64,000 nucleotides of DNA from Myxococcus sp. RHSTA-1-4 (GTDB lineage: Bacteria; Myxococcota; Myxococcia; Myxococcales; Myxococcaceae). The stretch is from contig NZ_JAIQDG010000002.1 of NCBI RefSeq assembly GCF_020037125.1, positions 186,001 to 250,000 on the forward strand. Reading direction: 5' to 3'. Each line of letters starts with the position of its first letter. Positions within the stretch are counted from its first letter, which is position 1. The notes beneath the pieces were generated by a model. That model had not been told where the DNA came from. It made no database searches and was given only the letters and a program-made list of their open reading frames with translations. Positions 26,782 through 35,865 of the stretch are shown here, piece by piece. The position numbers and the translations under genes are program-made.

Positions 26782-29670
26782 GTGAATTTCGCATCCTCGA
26801 GTTTCATTTCCCATCGTCCCCGGGCCCGCCTGGGGAGCGCGCTCCTCTCCCTGCTGCTGGCGTCCTCCCTGGCCCGGGCGGAAGGCCCGGCCTCCTCCCT
26901 GGACGAGGGGGCCTGTGGATTGGAGCCCCCTGGAGTCGAATATCTGCCCGCGCCCGGCCCCCGGGCCCATGAGTCGCGCCGCCTGTCGGCGTTCGAGCCG
27001 CCGGTGGTGCGGCGAGAGTGGGGGGCCTCGGCGGGCCCGCGGGCCCTGTCCGGCGTGCCGCAGACGCGGGTGCGCGGTGGGGCCCTGTCCGGCAAGGTGG
27101 TGTACCTGAGCCCCGGCCACGGCTTCTACCGGAGCGCCCCGCTGGACCGCTGGGCCACGCAGCGCCCCAACACCTACGCGGTGGTGGAGGACCTCGTCTC
27201 CGCGGAGGTGCTGAACCAGTACCTGCTGCCCATGCTGATGGGGGCGGGGGCCACGGTGGTGCCGGTGCGCGAACCGGACCTCAACGCGCGTTTGGCCCTC
27301 GTCGACGCGGGCGGGACGGGCTACTCCGAGTCGGGCGACGCGGCCCTCTTCGAGGACTCCGCCCAGAAGGGGTGGGGGACGCCGGCGCTGCCCATGGGCA
27401 ACGGGGTGGAGCCCTTCACGCTGGGCACCACGCGCGTCATGTCCACCGCGCGCACCGTCACCGCGAGCGCGACGTGGGCGCCGGAGGTGCCCGCGGACGG
27501 CGCGTACCACGTCTACGTCTCCTACGCGGCGGACCCGGCGCGGGCGACGGACGCGCACTACGTGGTGCGGCACGCGGGCGGGGAGAGCCACTTCCGCGTC
27601 AACCAGCGCCGCCACGGCGGCACGTGGGTGCTGCTGGGCCGCTTCTACTTCAAGGCCGGCCAGCACCCGGAGACGGCGTCGGTGGTGGTGATGAACGACA
27701 CGGCGGAGGGCGGCACCGTGTCGCTGGACGCGGTGCGCTTCGGCGGAGGCAGCGGCGTCATCGGCGACGCCGAGGTGCCCGCCCTGGCCCGGCCCCGCTA
27801 CGAGGAGGCCGCGCGCTACCACGTGCAGTTCAGCGGGGCCCCGGCGACCGTGTACGCGCCCACCGGCGCCAACGCGCTGTCCAACGAGCGCAACGCGGAC
27901 GTCTCCGCGCGCCCGCGCTTCGCGGCGTGGCTGCACGAAGAAGGGGAGGACGCCGTCTACGTGGCCTGGCACACCAACGCGGGCGCCACCGGCACCACGT
28001 CGGGCACGGAGGCCTACGTGTACGGGCCCAACCCCGTGGATGGCACGCTGAACTTCACCGGTGTGCCCGGCAGTGACGTCATGGCCCGTGCGCTGCTGGA
28101 CGAAATCGGCAGGGACTTCCGCCGCGAGGTGGACGCGAACTGGCGGGTGCGCAGCCTGCGCTCGGCCAACCTGGGCGAGGTGAACCCCACCCACAACCCG
28201 GAGATGCCGTCCGTGCTGCTGGAGATGGCCTACCACGACAACATCCCGGACTCGAACCGGCTGAAGGAGCCGGCCTTCCGGCGCGTGGCGGCGCGGGCCA
28301 TCCTCCAGGGTCTCATCAAGTACTTCGCCGCGAGGGACGGCCTGCCCGTGCACCTGCCGCCCGAGGCGCCCACCGCGGTGGTGGCGCGCAACGGCGCGGA
28401 CGGGGCGGTGGAGGTGCGCTGGGCCGTGCCCCCGGCCAACCCGGACGAGGAGGGCCGCGACGCGCCCACGGGCTACCGCGTCTACCAGAGCGCGGACGGC
28501 CTGGGCTGGGACGAGGGCACCGAGGTGGAGGGCACCTCCTTCGTCACGACGCTGGCCCCGGGCACCCCGCGCTACTTCCGCGTGGCGGCGCTGAACGCGG
28601 GCGGGGAGGGCTTCCCGTCCTCCATCGTCGGCGTGCGCACGCCCCAGTCGGGCCAGCCGCCCGTGCTGCTCGTCAACGCCTTCGAGCGGCTGGACTCCTC
28701 CATGGCCTGTGCCGAGGCGCTGGACGCGTACGACCTGGCGGCGCCCGTGCGCCTGCTGGTGGAGGCGATGAACGACGGTACCTCCGTGCGGCGCCATGGC
28801 GACGTGCTGGCCCACGCGGCCCTGGCCTTCGACAGCGCCACGAGCGCGGCGCTGCCGGCGGGGCTGGTGTCGCTGGCGGCCCCCTACCGGATGGTGGACT
28901 GGTTCACCGGCCGGGGCGGCGAGGACGGGGCGAGGCCCACGCGCCAGGAGCAGGACGCGCTGCGCGCCTTCGTCACCGGTGGAGGAAATCTGATGCTTTC
29001 TGGAAGCCAGGTGACTTCCGCGCTCGCGGTGGGCAGCGCGGAGGACCGGGCCTTCCTCGCGGACATCCTCCGGGCGGCGCCGGGCAGCGGCACGCCGTCG
29101 CTCACGGTGGAGGGACTGTCCGGTGGCTGGCTCTCGGGCCTGAGCGGGGGGACGCTGCACGACGGCACGCTCGGGGCCTACCCGGTGGGCGTCACGGATG
29201 TGCTCACTCCCGGCTCGGGCGGCTCGGCGGTGCTGCGCTACGCGGGGACGGAACTGGCGGCGGGCGTGGCCTCCGCGCCGGGAGGGCAGGTGCTGCTGCT
29301 GGGCATGCCCTTCGAGGGCATCGTCAGCCGGGCGCGGCGCGGCCAGCTCCTCTCCGCATTCCTGGTGCAAGCGGGGCTTCTGGCCGAGGCGCCTCCTCCG
29401 CCCGCCGAGGACTCCGGCGACGCGGGCCCTGGCCTTCTCTCCGCCTGTGTCGCGGCGCGAGGGGTGGACCCGCACCCGCCTCCGCCTCCGCCGCCCCCTC
29501 CGCCTCCGGAGCCGGTGGTGATGGAGGAGGTGCCGCGCATCTATCCGCTGGATGACTCGGGCTGTGGCTGCGGGGCTGGAGGGGGAACGGCTTCGGGAAT
29601 CTGGTTGTTGCTAGGAGTGATTGTTCAGCTTCGGCGTGCGCACCGGCGCGGGAGCGACGCGAAGCGTTGA
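26782..29670 (+). CDS. Secreted N-acetylmuramoyl-L-alanine amidase with inserted golvesin-type domain, FN3 domain and MYXO-CTERM-like tail
   Basis: About 962 aa from the GTG at 26782, which places a hydrophobic signal peptide (LLSLLLASSLARA) at the N-terminus; a TTG at 26746 is possible. The Amidase_3 zinc site is split: VYLSPGHG (first His about 113), AWHTNAG (about 396) and the catalytic Glu in LLEMAYHDN (about 481). Between them, about 230-328, sits a golvesin/Xly C-terminal-like beta domain (HVYVSYAADPARATDAHYVV ... VVVMNDTAEGGTVSLDAVRF). An FN3 domain (about 525-623) and a large alpha/beta region follow, then a run of prolines and a C-terminal CGCGAGGG plus hydrophobic helix plus Arg-rich tail of MYXO-CTERM type, implying cell-surface sorting. 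It cleaves peptidoglycan stem peptides outside the cell. Confidence 0.88.
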   Translation: MNFASSSFISHRPRARLGSALLSLLLASSLARAEGPASSLDEGACGLEPPGVEYLPAPGPRAHESRRLSAFEPPVVRREWGASAGPRALSGVPQTRVRGGALSGKVVYLSPGHGFYRSAPLDRWATQRPNTYAVVEDLVSAEVLNQYLLPMLMGAGATVVPVREPDLNARLALVDAGGTGYSESGDAALFEDSAQKGWGTPALPMGNGVEPFTLGTTRVMSTARTVTASATWAPEVPADGAYHVYVSYAADPARATDAHYVVRHAGGESHFRVNQRRHGGTWVLLGRFYFKAGQHPETASVVVMNDTAEGGTVSLDAVRFGGGSGVIGDAEVPALARPRYEEAARYHVQFSGAPATVYAPTGANALSNERNADVSARPRFAAWLHEEGEDAVYVAWHTNAGATGTTSGTEAYVYGPNPVDGTLNFTGVPGSDVMARALLDEIGRDFRREVDANWRVRSLRSANLGEVNPTHNPEMPSVLLEMAYHDNIPDSNRLKEPAFRRVAARAILQGLIKYFAARDGLPVHLPPEAPTAVVARNGADGAVEVRWAVPPANPDEEGRDAPTGYRVYQSADGLGWDEGTEVEGTSFVTTLAPGTPRYFRVAALNAGGEGFPSSIVGVRTPQSGQPPVLLVNAFERLDSSMACAEALDAYDLAAPVRLLVEAMNDGTSVRRHGDVLAHAALAFDSATSAALPAGLVSLAAPYRMVDWFTGRGGEDGARPTRQEQDALRAFVTGGGNLMLSGSQVTSALAVGSAEDRAFLADILRAAPGSGTPSLTVEGLSGGWLSGLSGGTLHDGTLGAYPVGVTDVLTPGSGGSAVLRYAGTELAAGVASAPGGQVLLLGMPFEGIVSRARRGQLLSAFLVQAGLLAEAPPPPAEDSGDAGPGLLSACVAARGVDPHPPPPPPPPPPPEPVVMEEVPRIYPLDDSGCGCGAGGGTASGIWLLLGVIVQLRRAHRRGSDAKR

Positions 29671-29695
29671 CTCGGCGTGTGGGCATGCCTACGGT
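29667..29695 (+). promoter_or_regulatory. Candidate sigma-70-like promoter of gap-pgk-tpiA
   Basis: TTGACT at 29667-29672, a 17-base spacer, then TACGGT at 29690-29695, 73 bases upstream of gap. The -35 element overlaps the stop codon of the amidase gene. Spacing and match to the housekeeping consensus are good for GC-rich DNA. Confidence 0.55.
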
Positions 29696-29767
29696 CGGCG
29701 CCCTCGAATTTGACGTGACGACACGCGTGGGCGCTCGCGCTCACGCCCTTCAAGGAGACACTGGGAC

Positions 29768-30778
29768 ATGGCCACCCGCATCGCCATCAATGGCTTCGGT
29801 CGCATCGGACGCTGCATCCTGCGCGCTGTTCTCAGCCGCAAGGAGGACCTCGAGATCGTCGCCATCAACGACCTCGACAAGCCCGCGGCGCTGGCGCACC
29901 TGTTCAAGTACGACTCCGTGCACCGCACGTGGCCGGGCACGGTGAAGGCGACCGAGAAGGGCATCGTGGTGGACGGCAAGGAGATTGCCGTCACCGCGGA
30001 GAAGGACCCGACGGCGCTGCCCTGGAAGAGCATGAACGTGGACGTGGTGCTGGAGTGCACCGGCCGCTTCACGGCTCGCGAGGGCGCGGAGAAGCACCTG
30101 AAGGCGGGCGCGAAGAAGGTCATCGTCTCCGCTCCGGCCAAGGGCCCGGACATCACCATCGCCTACGGCATCAACCACAACGAGTACGACCCGGCGAAGC
30201 ACCACGTCATCTCGAACGCCTCGTGCACCACCAACTGCCTGGCGCCCATCGCCAAGGTGCTGGTGGACAACTTCGGCATCGAGAAGGGCCTGATGACCAC
30301 GGTCCACAGCTACACCAACGACCAGCGCATCCTGGACCTCACCCACGAGGACATGCGCCGCGCCCGCGCCGCCGCGCTGTCCATGATTCCCACCAGCACC
30401 GGCGCCGCGAAGGCCATCGGTGAGGTGATTCCGCAGCTCAAGGGCAAGATGCACGGCCTCGCGGTGCGCGTGCCCACCCCGAACGTGTCCCTGGTGGACC
30501 TGACGGTGAACACCAGCAAGTCCGTCACCGCCGAGGCCGTCATCGACGCCTACCGCAAGGCCGCGGAGGGCCCGCTCAAGGGCATCCTCCAGTTCAGCGA
30601 CGAGGCGACGGTGTCCATCGACTACAACGGCAACCCGCACTCGGCCATCTTCGACTCCACGAACTGCTTCGTGATGGGCGACAACCTGCTGAAGGTCATG
30701 GCCTGGTACGACAACGAGTGGGGCTTCTCCAACCGCATGGTCGACACGGCGAAGTTCCTCGTCTCCAAGGGCGTCTAG
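29768..30778 (+). CDS. gap: Glyceraldehyde-3-phosphate dehydrogenase
   Basis: 336 aa, ATG after AAGGAGA. Oxidises glyceraldehyde-3-phosphate to 1,3-bisphosphoglycerate with NAD+. The Rossmann GFGRIGRCILRA motif (9-20) and the catalytic Cys153 in SNASCTTNCLAP are present, as are the MTTVHSYTNDQ and PTSTGAAKA phosphate-binding blocks. Residues around 32-35 (INDLD) fit an NAD-preferring enzyme. It is the first gene of the glycolytic run gap-pgk-tpiA with short gaps (35 and 47 bases). Confidence 0.97.
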   Translation: MATRIAINGFGRIGRCILRAVLSRKEDLEIVAINDLDKPAALAHLFKYDSVHRTWPGTVKATEKGIVVDGKEIAVTAEKDPTALPWKSMNVDVVLECTGRFTAREGAEKHLKAGAKKVIVSAPAKGPDITIAYGINHNEYDPAKHHVISNASCTTNCLAPIAKVLVDNFGIEKGLMTTVHSYTNDQRILDLTHEDMRRARAAALSMIPTSTGAAKAIGEVIPQLKGKMHGLAVRVPTPNVSLVDLTVNTSKSVTAEAVIDAYRKAAEGPLKGILQFSDEATVSIDYNGNPHSAIFDSTNCFVMGDNLLKVMAWYDNEWGFSNRMVDTAKFLVSKGV

Positions 30779-30813
30779 TCCAGGCCGTCGGGCACCGAGA
30801 GGGAAGGACCGAG

Positions 30814-32001
<1,188 letters not shown>

Positions 32002-32048
32002 GCTGCGCGCCCGCAACGCAACCTGAACCCACACCCCTGGGGGGACAC

Positions 32049-32822
32049 ATGGCCGCCGCTGCTCGTCGTCGGAAGATCGTTGCCGGCAACTGGAAGATGA
32101 ACAAGACGGTGCCCGAGGCACTGGCCCTGGTGCGCGAGCTGCGGGGCATGGTGGCCTCGCTGGGCGACACGGTGGAGGTGGTGCTGGCGCCTCCGTTCGT
32201 GGCGCTGCAGCCGCTCCACGTGGCACTGGAGGGCGCGCCGCTGCAGCTGGCGGCGCAGAACTGCCACTGGGAGGCGTCCGGGGCGTTCACGGGCGAGGTC
32301 TCCGCGCCGATGCTGGCGGAGCTGGGGTGCGCCTACGTCATCGTGGGGCACTCGGAGCGCCGGCAGTTCTTCGGTGAGACGGACGAGACGGTGAACAAGC
32401 GGACCCGGGCGGTGCGGGCCGCGGGCATGACGCCCATCATCTGCGTGGGCGAGACGCTGGCCGAGCGCGAGGGGAACCGGACGCTGGAGGTGGTGGAGCG
32501 CCAGGTGCGCGGGGCGCTCGCCGGCTTCGAGGCGAAGGACGTGGCCTCCTTCGTCCTGGCCTATGAGCCGGTGTGGGCCATTGGCACCGGTCGCAATGCC
32601 ACCTCGGCGCAGGCGCAGGAGGTCCACGCGGCGATTCGTGGGCTGATCGGCCGCCTGTACGACGGGGAGACGGCCGGGCGGGTGCGCATCCAGTACGGCG
32701 GCAGCGTGAAGCCGGACAACGCGGCGGAATTGCTGGGACAGCCGGACGTGGACGGAGCGCTCGTGGGAGGGGCCAGCCTCAAGGCGGGCGACTTCGCGGC
32801 CATTGTCAAGGCGGCCACCTGA
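32049..32822 (+). CDS. tpiA: Triosephosphate isomerase
   Basis: 257 aa. Interconverts dihydroxyacetone phosphate and glyceraldehyde-3-phosphate. Active-site residues are all in place: Asn14 and Lys16 (AGNWKMNK), His101 (VGHSERR) and Glu173 ([11 protein letters not shown]), followed by the phosphate loop [11 protein letters not shown]. The ATG has a GGGGG-type site 5 bases upstream. Third gene of the glycolytic run; a separate promoter-like sequence follows it for secG. Confidence 0.97.
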   Translation: MAAAARRRKIVAGNWKMNKTVPEALALVRELRGMVASLGDTVEVVLAPPFVALQPLHVALEGAPLQLAAQNCHWEASGAFTGEVSAPMLAELGCAYVIVGHSERRQFFGETDETVNKRTRAVRAAGMTPIICVGETLAEREGNRTLEVVERQVRGALAGFEAKDVASFVLAYEPVWAIGTGRNATSAQAQEVHAAIRGLIGRLYDGETAGRVRIQYGGSVKPDNAAELLGQPDVDGALVGGASLKAGDFAAIVKAAT

Positions 32823-32856
32823 GCGAGGGTGGTCCGGAATCGATAGGCGGAAGAAG

Positions 32857-32886
32857 TTGTCTCCTGTTCGCCAGTTTGTGTAGGGT
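32857..32886 (+). promoter_or_regulatory. Candidate promoter of secG
   Basis: TTGTCT at 32857-32862, an 18-base spacer, then TAGGGT at 32881-32886, 36 bases upstream of the secG start. Good position, moderate consensus match. Suggests secG can be transcribed apart from gap-pgk-tpiA. Confidence 0.45.
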
Positions 32887-32922
32887 GCGCCTCCTTCTCA
32901 CGGAACGTCTGGAAGACCTCCC

Positions 32923-33357
32923 ATGCTGACCTTCGTCACGATCGTGCACGTCATCATCTGCGTGTTCATGATCTTCGTCATCCTGCTGCAGCCGGGTAAG
33001 GACGCCGGCATGGGCTCTGCCCTCGGCGGCGGCGCGGCCACGAGTGCCTTCGGTGGCCGTGGTGCCGTGACGTTCCTGAGCAAGCTCACGGGCGTCTTCG
33101 CGACGCTGTTCTTCCTCACGTCGCTCGGCCTGTCCTTCGTGGGCCTGCGCTCCTCGGTGGCGGCCGGCGGCTCGGTCGCCACGCCTCCGGCGCAGACGGC
33201 CCCGGCGGCGCCGGGGGCGGCTCCCGCGCCTTCGGACACCGTGGAGCAGCCGCGCGGCGAGACGCCTCCTCCCTCCGAGGGTGGTGGCAACCCGGCGCAG
33301 GGGCAGGGCGAGGCGGCTCCTCAGTCCGCGCCGCCGGCTCCGGCCCCGGCGCAGTAG
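32923..33357 (+). CDS. secG: Preprotein translocase subunit SecG
   Basis: 144 aa. Two transmembrane helices (about 3-22 and 58-76) are separated by the diagnostic QPGKDAGMGSALGGG loop. It is the accessory subunit of the SecYEG channel. E. coli SecG is 110 aa; here the extra length is an Ala/Pro/Gly-rich C-terminal tail (about 85-144). The location after tpiA and before tRNA-Leu is the arrangement seen in many bacteria, which supports the call. Confidence 0.95.
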   Translation: MLTFVTIVHVIICVFMIFVILLQPGKDAGMGSALGGGAATSAFGGRGAVTFLSKLTGVFATLFFLTSLGLSFVGLRSSVAAGGSVATPPAQTAPAAPGAAPAPSDTVEQPRGETPPPSEGGGNPAQGQGEAAPQSAPPAPAPAQ

Positions 33358-33463
33358 GCGTCAGGAACAATCCGGTTCACGCGTCGGTTGAAATTGTCGT
33401 TGCGTGAGCCGGATAGGTCCGGTAGATGGTCCGCGCAGTTCGCGGGTCGCAGTCGCAGCAAAC

Positions 33464-33545
33464 GCCCAGGTGGTGGAACTGGTAGACACACCATCTTGAG
33501 GGGGTGGCGCCGAAAGGTGTGCGGGTTCGAATCCCGCCCTGGGCA
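33464..33545 (+). tRNA. tRNA-Leu(GAG)
   Basis: A class II tRNA of 82 bases. The acceptor stem GCCCAGG pairs with CCTGGGC, the anticodon stem is CCATC/GGTGG with loop TTGAGGG, giving anticodon GAG (reads CUC/CUU). A short variable arm (GGCGCCGAAAGGTGT region) and T-arm with GGGTTCGAATCCC are present. The 3' CCA is not encoded. It lies downstream of secG, a classic place for this tRNA, and is followed at once by a strong terminator. Confidence 0.97.
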
Positions 33546-33556
33546 CTCCGAATCAA

Positions 33557-33588
33557 GCCTCCGAGTCGAAAGACTCGGGGGCTTTTTT
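33557..33588 (+). terminator. Intrinsic terminator after tRNA-Leu
   Basis: An 11-bp stem (GCCTCCGAGTC/GACTCGGGGGC, one T-G pair) with a GAAA tetraloop and a six-T run. It is the clearest rho-independent terminator in the window and marks the left edge of the accessory region. Confidence 0.93.
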
Positions 33589-33643
33589 CGTTTCTGGGGC
33601 ACGGCGCCGGTTTGCTGACCTCGTCCGTCTCCCGGAGACGAAC

Positions 33644-34471
33644 ATGGCCGCGCGTCGAGTCGTGTGGTGGAAGCCCATGCTGCTGATGGTGGTCGGTGTC
33701 CTGCTCACGGCCTGTGCGAGCAGCCCCCACCGAGCCCCGCGCGGAGAGCTGCGCTTCGTGGACACGGAGACGGCCGGCCGCCTGCGCCATGCCGCCGCCG
33801 TGGGCAGGGCGGCGGGGGCGGCAGCTCCCGTTGCTACTCGGGCCGTGGCGGCCTCCATCCTCGCCGAGTCCGTTCCCGCCCTGCTTACGCTGCTCAAGAG
33901 CGACAACGCGGTGGGGGATTTGGAGGAGCGCCTCGTGGAGTGCGCCATTCGGGCCGAGCGCCAGGTCAACGCCGCGTTCTTCGGCAACCGCGCTCCGACA
34001 CGCCAGGAGTGTGGTGAGGAGGTGGATGTGGACGGGTGCGGCGAACGAATCACGCGGGCCATGCTGCTGGGGCAGCGCAAGCACGAGGTGGCGCTCCAGT
34101 GCGCTCGTGAGGTGCTGGCGGAGGTGTGGCCCGGGCCGTACAGCATCGAACAGCGCTATCGCTACTATCCCAACGCTGGGGTGCTGGAGACGGTCAGCCG
34201 GGAGGAAGAGGCGCGGCTCATCAGGGAGGGATGCACCAAGGAGCTGTGGCGCACCATCAAGCCGGACCTCGTGCTCCATTCCGACCACGACCTGCTGCGG
34301 TCCGTGGTCACCCTGGACTACAAGTTTCCGTGCCCTCATACAAACGAGCCGCGCTGGAAGCAGTACGGGGAGGACAGTGCCTATCCCGACTCCAATCAGG
34401 GCAAGGTCTACTCGGACGCACTGGGGGGAAGGTCCTTGCTCATCTCGCCAGGGAGGGGCATGACGCGATGA
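33644..34471 (+). CDS. Lipoprotein with C-terminal PD-(D/E)XK nuclease signature, probable polymorphic toxin
   Basis: 275 aa. A signal peptide ends in the lipobox LTAC with Cys24, so the protein should be a periplasmic-facing lipoprotein. The middle is helical and Ala-rich (about 50-160). The C-terminal part has a nuclease pattern: Pro207-Asp208 (KPDLVLHS), Asp225-x-Lys227 (TLDYKFPCP) and Gln252-x3-Tyr256 (NQGKVY), i.e. PD, DxK and QxxxY in the order and spacing of RecB/Cas4-type nucleases. The next gene overlaps it by 4 bases and belongs to the TsiV/DUF3396 immunity type. In myxobacteria, lipoprotein toxins of the SitA kind are passed between cells by outer-membrane exchange. That this is such a toxin is inference from architecture. 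Confidence 0.72.
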   Translation: MAARRVVWWKPMLLMVVGVLLTACASSPHRAPRGELRFVDTETAGRLRHAAAVGRAAGAAAPVATRAVAASILAESVPALLTLLKSDNAVGDLEERLVECAIRAERQVNAAFFGNRAPTRQECGEEVDVDGCGERITRAMLLGQRKHEVALQCAREVLAEVWPGPYSIEQRYRYYPNAGVLETVSREEEARLIREGCTKELWRTIKPDLVLHSDHDLLRSVVTLDYKFPCPHTNEPRWKQYGEDSAYPDSNQGKVYSDALGGRSLLISPGRGMTR

Positions 34472-35391
34472 AGAAGAACATTCCCGTCATCCGCGTGCCG
34501 AACAGGAACGGCGATGTGGAGGTCCGCGACGGGGTCATCCTCTGCTTCTTCATGCGCCGCTCGCACGAGGAGGTGGCCGTCGCGGTGTGGGGCGCGTTGC
34601 AGGCCTATCGCCGTGCCATCTCCCCCCAGTCGCTGAACTGGTACGGCTCGGATGATGGAGACACCCTGCCGCTGGATGACCAGGGCTGGGAGCACATCCG
34701 CAAGAAGCTCCTTGATCGCCCATGGGCGGGGGCCGCGCGGCACGTCTCGCTGGCCGAGGCGACTGGCGAAGCGGGCGGGTATCACTTCAACTACGACGGC
34801 CGACAGCTCGAACATCCCATGTTCTCGCGGAGCAAGGGGGCCACGAGCGCGGTGTCCTTCTCGTTTCCCACCGAGTACCTCCTTGAGCATGGCCCCGCCC
34901 ACCTGCGCGCGCTGGCCCTGGAGCTCGGTCGCGAACTGCCCTTCAGCTTCGGTTACGCCAGCCTCGCCTTCGTCTCTCATCCCGGCCTCTGGTACGGGGT
35001 TCGGAGGCAACTCCTCGACCTGCTCCAGCGCTACCTGGGACTGGACCTCTACCTCTTGAGTGAGACCGGCGACGTCATCGGCACCGGGGCACGGGGCGCC
35101 TACTGGCTGACGTTCCTGGGACAGCCGCTGCTCGGCCAGCTCGGGGGCACCGAGGCGCTACGGCAGCGGCTCTCCTTCCCGGAAGTCACCTTCGAGCCGA
35201 TGGAGGACGCGCGGCTGCTGCTGACGCTGGACGAGTGGCCCGATGCCATCGACACGGCGAAGGGGGGAGTCCCTCCCCAGTACCGGGCGCTGGCGCGGCT
35301 GCTGGAGCCGTATCTCTGCGAGGAGGGCGGCGACTGGCCTCCCATGAACAGGGAGTTCATGCACCGGTGGTTCCGGCGGCTCTGCCAGTGA
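34468..35391 (+). CDS. TsiV/DUF3396-type immunity protein
   Basis: 307 aa, start ATG at 34468 overlapping the toxin stop (ATGA), so translation is coupled. Family features run through the protein: LNWYGSDDGDTLPLDD (about 55-70), a FSFPTEYLLEHGP block (about 130-145), FGYASLAFVSHPGLW and the acidic C-terminal part with EEGGDWPPMNREFMHRWFRRL. No signal peptide, so it acts in the cytoplasm. This agrees with a nuclease toxin that works on DNA inside the recipient. Its last 40 codons reappear as an isolated fragment at 60041-60160 with 33 of 40 residues identical, counted by eye. Confidence 0.8.
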   Translation: MKKNIPVIRVPNRNGDVEVRDGVILCFFMRRSHEEVAVAVWGALQAYRRAISPQSLNWYGSDDGDTLPLDDQGWEHIRKKLLDRPWAGAARHVSLAEATGEAGGYHFNYDGRQLEHPMFSRSKGATSAVSFSFPTEYLLEHGPAHLRALALELGRELPFSFGYASLAFVSHPGLWYGVRRQLLDLLQRYLGLDLYLLSETGDVIGTGARGAYWLTFLGQPLLGQLGGTEALRQRLSFPEVTFEPMEDARLLLTLDEWPDAIDTAKGGVPPQYRALARLLEPYLCEEGGDWPPMNREFMHRWFRRLCQ

Positions 35392-35462
35392 GGATGGGGC
35401 GCGGTGCCCCCGCGACTACCACTCTCCAGGACTGTCAGCGGATTCAGCCTCTCTGCCCAACC

Positions 35463-35693
35463 TCAAGCATGGGATTGCAGCACTTCAACGAGCTGCTCGG
35501 CGCCTTCTCGGATTCCGTCGCCGACGAGCAGGATGACAATTCGTCCCCGCCTGAGATTTCGGCTGACCGCATCGATGAACTCCGGCTCGGGTAGGTGCAC
35601 GCCGTCCGGAATCAGCTCCCAGAGGCTACGTGGCTTCTCCCGCCTACCGAAGTCGCCACGTAGCGCGGAAGCCTCGAACTCGGCGTAGCTCAT
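35463..35693 (-). pseudogene. Fragment of a conserved protein, probably truncated
   Basis: 76 codons. The core reads EFIDAVSRNLRRGRIVILLVGDGIRE, a block that I recall from the interior of much longer bacterial proteins of unknown function. Here it is cut off shortly after (VEVLQSHA then stop) and has no obvious ribosome site or full N-terminal domain. It lies on the opposite strand between the immunity gene and the NERD-helicase. I call it a remnant from memory of the family, so a real short protein is not excluded. The flanking stretches 35392-35462 and 35694-35865 show nothing else. Confidence 0.45.
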
Positions 35694-35865
35694 CTGGGTG
35701 TGCCGTCGCGTTGATTCTTTCGTGTCATGCGGCGAGCAGGATACTGCGGGAAGGGCTGAGGTGGACCCGGCGTTCTGGGCACCAGTGGACGGGGTCCTCG
35801 GGCGGCTGGCACACTGTGCCTACGCGGGAAAGACGGAAATCGGCTCCCAAAGGACTCCTGGACGC

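Noticed and set aside
33388..33428. A promoter for tRNA-Leu
   Set aside because: TTGAAA and TTGTCG are present, but no -10 element with 16-18 base spacing fits convincingly.
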